Source: Maribacter sp. HTCC2170 (GTDB taxonomy: Bacteria; Bacteroidota; Bacteroidia; Flavobacteriales; Flavobacteriaceae). Taken from it: DNA of 64,000 bases. The notes below the pieces were generated by a model. That model searched no databases. It saw only the letters and a program-made list of their open reading frames with translations, and was not told the origin of the DNA. Position numbers and translations under genes: made by a program. This document shows, piece after piece, positions 38,659 to 46,192 of this stretch (positions within the stretch are counted from its first letter, which is position 1; each line of letters opens with the position of its first letter). The stretch covers positions 927,501-991,500 of the forward strand of contig NC_014472.1 of the NCBI RefSeq assembly GCF_000153165.2. Direction: 5' to 3'.

Positions 38659-38759
38659 AGATTAGGAGCTTGACATTTGTTACGAGCTATGTTTTTAAAA
38701 AAAAACGTAACGAATCTAAGGACCTCAAGGTCAATAAGCAATTTCAACAAAAAGCTGGA

Positions 38760-39056
38760 TTAAACGTACTCGTTTAGAATACCTATGAGTGTATTGGCAT
38801 CTTGCTCACCACTTTGACGCCAGACCATTTCACCTTTTTTATAAATCATAAGGGTAGGGAGGCCTTTTACTCTAAGAGCCTGGGAAAGCTCCTTGTTTTT
38901 ATCAACATCAATCTTAATGACTTTCCCTTTATCACCAAGGGCAGCAGCAACATCCCTAAGAACAGGATGCATTGACGTTGATTGTTCATTCCATTCTGCA
39001 TAAAAATCCAACAGTACTGGAACATGCAAATCTATTAGTTCACCAAACTTAGACAT
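38760..39056 (-). CDS. Thioredoxin-fold protein lacking the CxxC active site
   Basis: 98 residues with the complete thioredoxin layout: VPVLLDFYAEW (strand and active-site entry), IKIDVDKNKELSQALRVKG, the cis-proline loop GLPTLMIYKKGEMVWRQSG and a final helix. Where thioredoxins have WCGPC, this protein has W22-N-E-Q-S26, so both redox cysteines are absent; indeed the protein contains no cysteine. It cannot act as a dithiol reductase. A scaffold, chaperone or binding role is likely. I recall close relatives in other Flavobacteriaceae with a similar substitution, but cannot confirm it here. It has its own -7 box at 39080-39087. Confidence 0.88.
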   Translation of the reverse strand: MSKFGELIDLHVPVLLDFYAEWNEQSTSMHPVLRDVAAALGDKGKVIKIDVDKNKELSQALRVKGLPTLMIYKKGEMVWRQSGEQDANTLIGILNEYV

Positions 39057-39079
39057 ATGTACTTCTTTGGGTTACGAAT

Positions 39080-39087
39080 CAAATGTA
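39080..39087 (-). promoter_or_regulatory. Candidate -7 box of the thioredoxin-fold gene
   Basis: TACATTTG on the minus strand matches TAnnTTTG exactly, 23 bases before the start. The -33 position reads TGGTTT, a poor match. The rest of the short gap to the phosphoesterase gene holds nothing recognisable. Confidence 0.5.
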
Positions 39088-39148
39088 AGAAAAAATGTTA
39101 AAAAACCAGTGTTTACTACCTTTTTGTAGCTTTTTCATCAAGTTAAAA

Positions 39149-40378
39149 TCATGTTAACGATTTTTTCTTGAGGGTAATAACTGTAATTTCTGGCCAAATT
39201 CCAACCCTACCTGGATAGCCCAAAAAACCAAATCCGCGATTAACATTAATATACTGACCCATTTCTTTGTAGATACCTGCCCAATACTTATATCGCCATT
39301 TAACAGGGCTCCATTTTACCCATCCTGGAATTTCAATTCCGAACTGCATGCCATGGGTATGACCACTTAAAGTAAGGTGGTAATGATCCTCATCATTAAC
39401 AACAACATCCTCCCAATGAGATGGATCATGGCTCATTAATATTTTAAAGTCATCTTTATTGATACTTTCAATTGACTTTTTTAAATCTCCAGCCTTTTTA
39501 AATCCTCCTCTACCCCAGTTCTCAACACCTACCAAAGCAATCTTATCACCACCCTTGTGTAGATATCTACTTTCATTCAACAAAAGATCAAACCCAATTT
39601 CTTTTTGCAGCGCCTTAAGATCTTCAAGGTTTTCATTCTTCAACTCTTCGGTATCCCATTCTACGTAATCTCCATAATCATGATTTCCCAAAACCGAGAA
39701 CTTACCGTCTTTAGCCTCCAATCTTGAAAATGTATCTTTCCAAGGTACCATCTCCTCGGCCTTGTTATTTACCATATCACCAGTAAATAAAATCACATCG
39801 CTCTTTTGCTCATTGACAAGATCTATGGCATATTCAATCTTTTTTCTATTATCAAAACTCCCACTATGTACATCGGATATTTGGGTTATTTGAAAACCAT
39901 CAAAAGCATCTGGGAGGTCATCAAATTCCAGATTATACTTCAGAACCTGGAAATTATATTTACCACGATACATTCCATATAACAGAGCTCCAAAGGGTAT
40001 AGCCGCGATACCCATGGCAATCATGCTTAAAAACCTTCTACGTTCAGGTAAAGAAAACTCTTTTGCTCCTCCAAAGAATTTATGATAGGCCGCCGTTACC
40101 AAACGAAACAAATCCTCTGAAAACAGAAAAACAATAGTAATTATCTTAAATGTTATCATTGTCAGCAAAAAGCCAAAAGCATAACTCTTTGGCCTGCTTA
40201 ATACCCTACCTGCCTCTTCACCCCAAGTGAATTGATAAATAAAATTCAATAACACCAGAAGCGAAATACCTATATAAGTAAAGTAAACCCAAGGGTACCT
40301 AGTAACAGATTTTAGGGCCTGCAATACATAGAACCCAAGAGCCAAATAAATGGCAACAAAAATTATCCAACGCAACAT
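39149..40378 (-). CDS. Membrane-anchored metallophosphoesterase
   Basis: 409 residues. Four membrane segments occupy about 3-20, 30-50, 68-88 and 111-133. The calcineurin-like phosphoesterase domain follows (about 150-400), with all metal-binding blocks: ITQISDVHSG, LFTGDMVNN, VLGNHDYGDY, MSHDPSHW and SGHTHGMQFG. The arrangement is like YkuE-type enzymes of the cell envelope, which act on lipid or nucleotide diphosphates, but the substrate cannot be read from sequence. The gene follows cutC by 57 bases yet has its own good promoter in that gap. Confidence 0.88.
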   Translation of the reverse strand: MLRWIIFVAIYLALGFYVLQALKSVTRYPWVYFTYIGISLLVLLNFIYQFTWGEEAGRVLSRPKSYAFGFLLTMITFKIITIVFLFSEDLFRLVTAAYHKFFGGAKEFSLPERRRFLSMIAMGIAAIPFGALLYGMYRGKYNFQVLKYNLEFDDLPDAFDGFQITQISDVHSGSFDNRKKIEYAIDLVNEQKSDVILFTGDMVNNKAEEMVPWKDTFSRLEAKDGKFSVLGNHDYGDYVEWDTEELKNENLEDLKALQKEIGFDLLLNESRYLHKGGDKIALVGVENWGRGGFKKAGDLKKSIESINKDDFKILMSHDPSHWEDVVVNDEDHYHLTLSGHTHGMQFGIEIPGWVKWSPVKWRYKYWAGIYKEMGQYINVNRGFGFLGYPGRVGIWPEITVITLKKKSLT

Positions 40379-40392
40379 ATTCCGATTTTTAA

Positions 40393-40419
40393 CAAATATA
40401 TTTCTTAAAAGAATTTCAA
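40393..40419 (-). promoter_or_regulatory. Promoter of the metallophosphoesterase gene
   Basis: TTG (40417-40419) and TATATTTG (40393-40400) on the minus strand, 16 bases apart; the -7 box is exact and the spacing slightly short. It overlaps the end of the cutC transcript region. Confidence 0.55.
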
Positions 40420-40435
40420 TAACTGCATTTACAGT

Positions 40436-41158
40436 TTATTTAACTTCTCTCAACACATTCTCAAGTGTTTGGGTATTGGAGACATAAACTCCTTGATCAT
40501 ATAATAAAGAAGGGGAATTCATTGTCACCTTCACTTCTTTGGCCAGTTTTTGCTCATATTTACCTCCTGTAAGATGAATCACATTAAAACCTTTATTCTT
40601 AAAGTGATGGACATTTTCCTCCTTTATTCCACCTCCAGGCATAATGGAACAGGTAGTTCCAACTTTATTAATCTCTGTGAGCAATTCAAGACCGGTCAAA
40701 GCAGAATTTTGTTGTCCAGAGGTGAGGATATAGTCCACTCCCAAGGTTTGAAGTTGTTCCATAGTCAACATAGGATCTGCTACCCAGTCAAACGCACGAT
40801 GAAAGGTGAATTTTAAGTCTCTGGCCATGTCAATCAATATTTTTGTTCGCTCAACATCCAATGTGAAATCAGCATGAAGAATTCCAGAAACAATTCCGTC
40901 GAAACCTAAATCCACACATAGTTCAATGTTTTTCTTCATTAAATTAAATTCTAAATCAGAAAAAGTAAAGTCACCACTACGTGGACGAATAAGTACGTGA
41001 ACGGGTATTTCTATGTGTTCTTTTACACTTTTCAGTAGGCCGTACGATGGCGTAATACCTCCGACCGAAAGTTCAGAACAAAGTTCAATACGGTCAGCAC
41101 CAGCCTTTTGGGCATTGAGGGCAGATTCTAAAGAGTTGGAACAAACTTCTACTAACAT
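40436..41158 (-). CDS. cutC: CutC family protein
   Basis: I start at 41158 (MLVEVCSNSLESALNAQKAG), the usual N-terminus of the family, giving 240 residues; an upstream in-frame ATG at 41191 would add 11 residues and come within 9 bases of the divergent gene. The protein is a TIM barrel with ADRIELCSELSVGGITPSYG, VLIRPRSGDF, FDGIVSGIL, FHRAFDW and ILTSGQ. CutC was linked to copper tolerance in E. coli, but that link has been disputed and the reaction is unknown. It is divergent from the glycosylasparaginase gene with a 42-base gap. Confidence 0.9.
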   Translation of the reverse strand: MLVEVCSNSLESALNAQKAGADRIELCSELSVGGITPSYGLLKSVKEHIEIPVHVLIRPRSGDFTFSDLEFNLMKKNIELCVDLGFDGIVSGILHADFTLDVERTKILIDMARDLKFTFHRAFDWVADPMLTMEQLQTLGVDYILTSGQQNSALTGLELLTEINKVGTTCSIMPGGGIKEENVHHFKNKGFNVIHLTGGKYEQKLAKEVKVTMNSPSLLYDQGVYVSNTQTLENVLREVK

Positions 41159-41200
41159 ATTGCTTATATTTAGCTCTCTAAAATTAAGCAACGCAATCAG

Positions 41201-42196
41201 ATGAAACGAAGAAAGTTCTTAAAAAATTCAAGTACAATTACAGCTGGGATTATTTCAGCACCAATATTGGCCTCATGCCAAGAAACAAAGACTGTTGATT
41301 CTGCTATTGAAGGTGAAATTTCCAAAACAAGACCTATTGCGATTTGCACTTGGAACTTTCACAATGCAACTGCCAAAGCCTGGGAAGTGCTCAAAGAAGG
41401 AGGTAATGCTTTAGATGCTGTTGAACAAGGCGTAATGATTGAGGAAGCGGATGTTGAAAACCAAACTGTTGGCAAAGGCGGTCGTCCTGACCGAAACGGA
41501 AATGTTACTCTGGACGCGTGTATTATGGACAAAGATGGTAATTGTGGTGCTGTTCTCTGCATGCAAAATATCGCCCATCCGATTTCAGTGGCGCGCAAGG
41601 TCATGGAAGAAACCCCCCATGTAATGTTGGCGGGTAAAGGAGCGGAACAATTTGCCTATGAAAAAGGATTTGAAAAGGTTGATCTTCTTACTGAGAAATC
41701 AAAACAAGAATGGCTAGAGTGGAAAAAGACTTCGGAGTATAAACCAATCATCAATATTGAAAATCATGACACCATAGGCATGTTGGCCATTGATAAAAAC
41801 GGTGACCTCTCAGGAGCGTGCACCACTAGTGGAATGGCATACAAATTTGGCGGCCGAGTTGGAGATTCTCCAATCATTGGAGCGGGGCTTTTTGTTGACA
41901 ACGAAATTGGAGGCGCAACGGCAACCGGTGTTGGTGAAGAGGTAGTTCGTACCGTAGGTAGTTTTTTGATTGTGGAATTGATGCGTCAAGGAAAATCACC
42001 CCAAGAAGCCTGTGAAGAAGGAGTAAAACGAATCATCGCAAAAAACAAGGATAACACAGATTTTCAAATTGGTTTTATTGCTATGAACAAAAAAGGTGAA
42101 ACGGGCAGTTATTGTATACAACCTGGTTTTACATATAGACAATATTCAGAAGAAGGGCATGTGAACAATCCATCTGATTCCTTCATTCAATCATAA
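41201..42196 (+). CDS. N4-(beta-N-acetylglucosaminyl)-L-asparaginase (glycosylasparaginase)
   Basis: An Ntn-hydrolase that cleaves the GlcNAc-Asn bond left after degradation of N-glycoproteins. 331 residues. The N-terminus MKRRKFLKNSSTITAG with hydrophobic IISAPILASC resembles a twin-arginine lipoprotein signal, so the enzyme is exported and possibly anchored. The precursor is cut before T191 in ENHDTIGMLAID; that threonine becomes the nucleophile. CTTSGMAYKFGGRVGDSPIIG and ATATGVGEEVVRT carry further substrate-binding residues. Its overall sequence fits the periplasmic Elizabethkingia enzyme. Plain asparaginase or isoaspartyl peptidase is less likely. It lies 58 bases before polA. Confidence 0.88.
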   Translation: MKRRKFLKNSSTITAGIISAPILASCQETKTVDSAIEGEISKTRPIAICTWNFHNATAKAWEVLKEGGNALDAVEQGVMIEEADVENQTVGKGGRPDRNGNVTLDACIMDKDGNCGAVLCMQNIAHPISVARKVMEETPHVMLAGKGAEQFAYEKGFEKVDLLTEKSKQEWLEWKKTSEYKPIINIENHDTIGMLAIDKNGDLSGACTTSGMAYKFGGRVGDSPIIGAGLFVDNEIGGATATGVGEEVVRTVGSFLIVELMRQGKSPQEACEEGVKRIIAKNKDNTDFQIGFIAMNKKGETGSYCIQPGFTYRQYSEEGHVNNPSDSFIQS

Positions 42197-42254
42197 TTTA
42201 ATTGCTGATAACATTTACTAGCCAACATTAAAACCTTTCAAGAACACCAAAAAA

Positions 42255-45089
42255 ATGGCCGAACAAAAAAGACTTTTTCTTCTAGATGCATTTGCATTGA
42301 TTTTTCGCGGGTATTACGCATTGATCAAAAACCCAAGAATAAATTCCAAAGGAATGGACACCTCAGCCATAATGGGGTTCACTAATTCACTTTTTGATGT
42401 AATAAAACGTGAAAAACCAGACCATCTTGCCGTGTGTTTTGATAAGGGAGGAAGTGTCGAAAGAACTGAAATGTTTCCAGAGTACAAGGCCAATCGCCTT
42501 GAGACCCCTGATGCCATAAAAATTGCTGTCCCTTTTATTCAGGAGATATTGAAAGCAATGCATATTCCCGTAGTTGTACAAGAAGGTTGGGAAGCAGATG
42601 ATATCATCGGAACACTTGCCAAACAAGCAGAAAAAGAGGATTACAAAGTCTATATGGTTACACCGGATAAGGATTTTGGACAATTGGTATCCGAGAATAT
42701 TTTCATGTATCGTCCCGCTCGAATGGGAAATGGGATAGAAATTTGGGGCATTCCCGAGATACAAAAACGTTTTGGTGTTGAAAGACCTGAGCAAGTAATA
42801 GATTACTTGGGAATGATGGGCGATGCAAGTGATAATATTCCAGGGCTACCTGGAGTTGGTGACAAGACTGCAAAAAAGTTCATTAACGAATATGGCTCTA
42901 TGGAAGGTCTTTTGGCAAATACAGATAAGCTGAAAGGTAAGATGAAAGAGAAAGTCGAAGAAAACGGTGAACTTGGTATTCTTTCAAAAAAACTGGCGAC
43001 AATTTGCACAACAGTAGATGTACAGTTTGATGCCAAGGATTATGAAATGTCTGTTCCTGACAATGAAAAAGTACAGGAGATTTTCAATGAGTTGGAATTT
43101 AGAAGACTCAAAGATCAATTCGTTAAGATTTTCTCAGAGGACAAGAATGAAAATAATGCGCAAAGCAATGAAACGCCAGCAGTTAAAAAAGTGGTGGCCG
43201 AAGCAGGTGGTGGTCAATTTTCACTCTTTGGTAGCGATGGAAATGCACCTGCCACTTTTAAAGAATCATCGGGCAGAAAAACAATTCAAGATATTCCACA
43301 TGTATATCAAAGTGTAGCTAGTGGAATGGCCATGAAACTGTTCATGCAGAACTTAATGAAGCAAAACTCCGTTTGTTTTGATACTGAAACAACCGGATTG
43401 AACCCCTTGACCGCGGAGTTGGTGGGTATCGCATTTTCATGGGAAGCCGGTAAGGGCTTTTATATTCCGTTTCCTGAGGATAAAAATCAAGCCCAGGAAA
43501 TCATTGAGACGCTACGACCATTTTTTGAATCGGAAATGATTGAAAAAATAGGACAGAATTTAAAGTATGACATCAAGGTATTGCACAAATACAACATTCA
43601 GGTAAAAGGAAAGTTTTTTGATAGCATGTTGGCACATTATCTCATTAACCCTGATATGCGCCATAACATGGATGTCTTGTCTGAAACCTATTTGAATTAC
43701 ACCCCAGTTTCAATCACCGAACTTATTGGCAAAAAAGGAAAGAACCAACTTTCTATGCGAGATGTACCTTTAGAAAAACAAACTGAATATGCAGTTGAAG
43801 ATGCAGATATCACCTATCAATTGGCGCAACACTTTAGACCAGAATTGGCAGAAGCCTCAACCGAAGAACTGTTTAATACCATAGAAATCCCCTTACTGCA
43901 TGTCCTTGCTGATATGGAATTGGAAGGTATTAATCTTGATAAGGAATTTTTGGGTTCACTATCGGAAGATTTAAACAATGACATTAAAGAGCTACAATCT
44001 AAGATATATAAAGAAGCGGATCAGGAGTTTAACATTGCCTCACCAAAACAATTGGGAGAAATTCTTTTTGACAAATTGAAATTGGTCGATAAACCCAAAA
44101 AGACAAAAACAGGACAATATTCCACCGCTGAAGATGTGCTTTCCTATTTGGCGAAAGACCACGAAATTATTCGAAATGTTTTGGAATATAGGGGGCTAAG
44201 TAAACTCAAAAGCACATATGTAGACGCTCTTCCTTTACAAGTTGAAGAACGCACTGGACGTGTTCATACCGATTATATGCAAACCGTGGCGGCAACAGGT
44301 AGATTGAGCAGCAACAACCCTAATCTACAGAATATCCCAATCAGAACCGAACGTGGGCGACAAGTTAGAAAGGCATTCGTTCCAAGAGATGAGGATTACA
44401 CTCTATTGGCTGCGGATTATTCACAAATAGAACTTAGAATAATCGCTGCTTTAAGTGAAGAAGATACAATGATTGAAGCTTTTAAGAATGGTGAAGACAT
44501 TCATGCTTCAACAGCATCAAAAGTTTTCGATGTTCCTTTGGATGAAGTTACTCGAGAACAGCGTAGTAATGCCAAAACCGTGAATTTCGGAATCATTTAT
44601 GGTGTATCTGCCTTTGGATTAAGCAATCAAACAGATTTATCTAGAACCGAGGCAAAAGAACTTATTGAAACGTATTACAAGACCTATCCCAAACTCCGAA
44701 ATTATATGAGCGAGCAAATAGATTTTGCCCGTGATAATGGATATGTGCAAACCGTTTTAGGCAGAAGACGGTATTTAAAGGATATTAATGGAAGTAATGC
44801 TATTGTTCGTGGTGCCGCAGAGCGAAATGCAGTTAACGCACCCATTCAAGGTAGTGCCGCAGATATCATTAAAATTGCCATGATCAATATCCATAAAAAG
44901 CTCTCAGAAGGAAACTACAAAACGAAAATGCTATTACAGGTGCATGATGAATTGGTCTTTGATGTTCATAAGGCCGAATTGGAAGAACTAAAATCGCTGA
45001 TACAATCTGAAATGGAAAACGCCTATAAATTGGCCGTACCCCTTGATGTTGAATTAGGGCTTGGCGATAATTGGCTGGAGGCGCATTAA
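42255..45089 (+). CDS. polA: DNA polymerase I
   Basis: 944 residues with all three activities apparently intact. The 5-prime nuclease domain is at about 1-300 (LFLLDAFALIFRGYYA, GWEADDIIGTLA, GDASDNIPGLPGVGDKTA). The 3-prime exonuclease domain (about 345-550) keeps its metal ligands: CFDTETTG, NLKYDIKVL and YAVEDADITYQL. The polymerase domain contains motif A DYSQIELRIIAAL, motif B RSNAKTVNFGIIYG and motif C QVHDELVF. Many relatives have lost the proofreading residues; this one has not. The enzyme functions in Okazaki fragment processing and repair. Confidence 0.97.
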   Translation: MAEQKRLFLLDAFALIFRGYYALIKNPRINSKGMDTSAIMGFTNSLFDVIKREKPDHLAVCFDKGGSVERTEMFPEYKANRLETPDAIKIAVPFIQEILKAMHIPVVVQEGWEADDIIGTLAKQAEKEDYKVYMVTPDKDFGQLVSENIFMYRPARMGNGIEIWGIPEIQKRFGVERPEQVIDYLGMMGDASDNIPGLPGVGDKTAKKFINEYGSMEGLLANTDKLKGKMKEKVEENGELGILSKKLATICTTVDVQFDAKDYEMSVPDNEKVQEIFNELEFRRLKDQFVKIFSEDKNENNAQSNETPAVKKVVAEAGGGQFSLFGSDGNAPATFKESSGRKTIQDIPHVYQSVASGMAMKLFMQNLMKQNSVCFDTETTGLNPLTAELVGIAFSWEAGKGFYIPFPEDKNQAQEIIETLRPFFESEMIEKIGQNLKYDIKVLHKYNIQVKGKFFDSMLAHYLINPDMRHNMDVLSETYLNYTPVSITELIGKKGKNQLSMRDVPLEKQTEYAVEDADITYQLAQHFRPELAEASTEELFNTIEIPLLHVLADMELEGINLDKEFLGSLSEDLNNDIKELQSKIYKEADQEFNIASPKQLGEILFDKLKLVDKPKKTKTGQYSTAEDVLSYLAKDHEIIRNVLEYRGLSKLKSTYVDALPLQVEERTGRVHTDYMQTVAATGRLSSNNPNLQNIPIRTERGRQVRKAFVPRDEDYTLLAADYSQIELRIIAALSEEDTMIEAFKNGEDIHASTASKVFDVPLDEVTREQRSNAKTVNFGIIYGVSAFGLSNQTDLSRTEAKELIETYYKTYPKLRNYMSEQIDFARDNGYVQTVLGRRRYLKDINGSNAIVRGAAERNAVNAPIQGSAADIIKIAMINIHKKLSEGNYKTKMLLQVHDELVFDVHKAELEELKSLIQSEMENAYKLAVPLDVELGLGDNWLEAH

Positions 45090-45200
45090 ACATACCTTAG
45101 GTCTATTTAGTTAAAACTTCGCCAAATTGGTGATTTACTGGTTTAACTTCATACTAATTAACCGTTCAATTACGTTGCTTAAAGAACAGCTGGTTAGGTC

Positions 45201-45545
45201 ATGATAAAGAAAGTTTTACCTTTTTTCATTTTCTTGGTTTTTTCGACTCTTGTATTTGCGCAAGAGAATGAGAGCGAAGCTGTAACCCAAGTGGCTGTTA
45301 AATCACAAAAAATAAAAGTATTTCCCAATCCTGCCACAAATGTGGTAAATATCCTTGGCCTTAAAAACAGTGAGAATTCCAATATTTTGATTTCAGATGT
45401 TTACGGAAATGTAGTGCTACACCATCAATGGAGGATAAAAAACAACGCTCTCAATATTCCCATTTCAACACTTGAGCCAGGTATATATGTTGTAAGTATT
45501 CATTCCAAAGAACAAAAATTACAGACTAAATTTTATAAAAAATAA
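45201..45545 (+). CDS. Small exported protein that is mostly a T9SS C-terminal sorting domain
   Basis: 114 residues: a signal peptide (MIKKVLPFFIFLVFSTLVFAQ) and a short acidic segment, then from residue 36 to the end a type A T9SS sorting domain: IKVFPNPATNVVNI, ILISDVYGNVV, LNIPISTLEPGIYVVSI and terminal KFYKK. Such domains normally sit behind hundreds of residues of cargo and are removed at the cell surface. Here only about 15 residues of mature cargo remain, so it may be a truncated gene, a decoy or a small surface protein. Single gene, followed by a strong terminator. Confidence 0.85.
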   Translation: MIKKVLPFFIFLVFSTLVFAQENESEAVTQVAVKSQKIKVFPNPATNVVNILGLKNSENSNILISDVYGNVVLHHQWRIKNNALNIPISTLEPGIYVVSIHSKEQKLQTKFYKK

Positions 45546-45558
45546 AGTGGTAGAGGAC

Positions 45559-45593
45559 AAAAAAACCCTGATGAAATTCATCAGGGTTTTTTT
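45559..45593. terminator. Bidirectional terminator between the sorting-domain gene and the lipoprotein gene
   Basis: CCCTGATGAA (45566-45575) and TTCATCAGGG (45577-45586) are perfect arms flanked by A7 on the left and T7 on the right, so it works on both strands. Confidence 0.92.
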
Positions 45594-45613
45594 ATATAAA
45601 TCTTATATGGATC

Positions 45614-46117
45614 TTATCTTCGAATAAAAATCAACTCTCCGCTATCATTAAAGTTTGGTATATCCAAATCAGTAGCATCCACGGTCATTGTATCACCATC
45701 TATTGTCACATCAACCATTACAGTTTCACCATCTTGATCAACAACTGTCAACACAGAACCATCATAAGTATAAGTGCTAGATTCGTTATCACTTTGTGTT
45801 GGACAAGGAATATCCAAACCGGTCCCAGAAGAGTTAACATTAATTTCGATATAATTGGCTGAATCTTCCGCAGTAACACTTAAATCACTTCTAAAAGTAA
45901 AAGAAAGAATATAGCAATCTCGTGCCGTAAGAAAATTTAAAATATCTCTACCATTTTTGGCATCATCACTTGCAGTGTTATCATCTATCACCAATTCCGT
46001 TGCATCCCATGTGCCTTCTATCGCACTTGGATCATCTAAATCCGCTTCCTTATCAGAAGAACAGGAATAACCCAATAAAATCGCCATTGAAGCTATTATA
46101 GCAAATCTTTTCATCAT
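45614..46117 (-). CDS. Lipocalin-like lipoprotein
   Basis: 167 residues beginning MMKRFAIIASMAILLGYSCSS, a lipoprotein signal with the modified cysteine about residue 19. The rest is beta-rich with IEGTWDATELVIDD near the N-terminus, the GxW start of the lipocalin-like fold found in many Bacteroidota lipoproteins. Asp, Asn, Ser and Thr are abundant, as in secreted calcium-tolerant surface proteins. No specific ligand can be inferred. Two Met codons begin the frame; either could be used. It is a single gene and converges on the sorting-domain gene. Confidence 0.7.
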   Translation of the reverse strand: MMKRFAIIASMAILLGYSCSSDKEADLDDPSAIEGTWDATELVIDDNTASDDAKNGRDILNFLTARDCYILSFTFRSDLSVTAEDSANYIEINVNSSGTGLDIPCPTQSDNESSTYTYDGSVLTVVDQDGETVMVDVTIDGDTMTVDATDLDIPNFNDSGELIFIRR

Positions 46118-46192
46118 AATTATAGTTTTGTTTGTATATCAAGGCAAAAACGTATAATTCCGCGATTTATTATACCGAAAAGATGGCCAACT

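Noticed and set aside
38679-38716. GTTACG...CGTAAC inverted repeat after the DUF2723 gene
   Set aside because: Six-base arms around a long A/T loop, without a clear T-tail on the plus strand. Not convincing as a terminator or operator.
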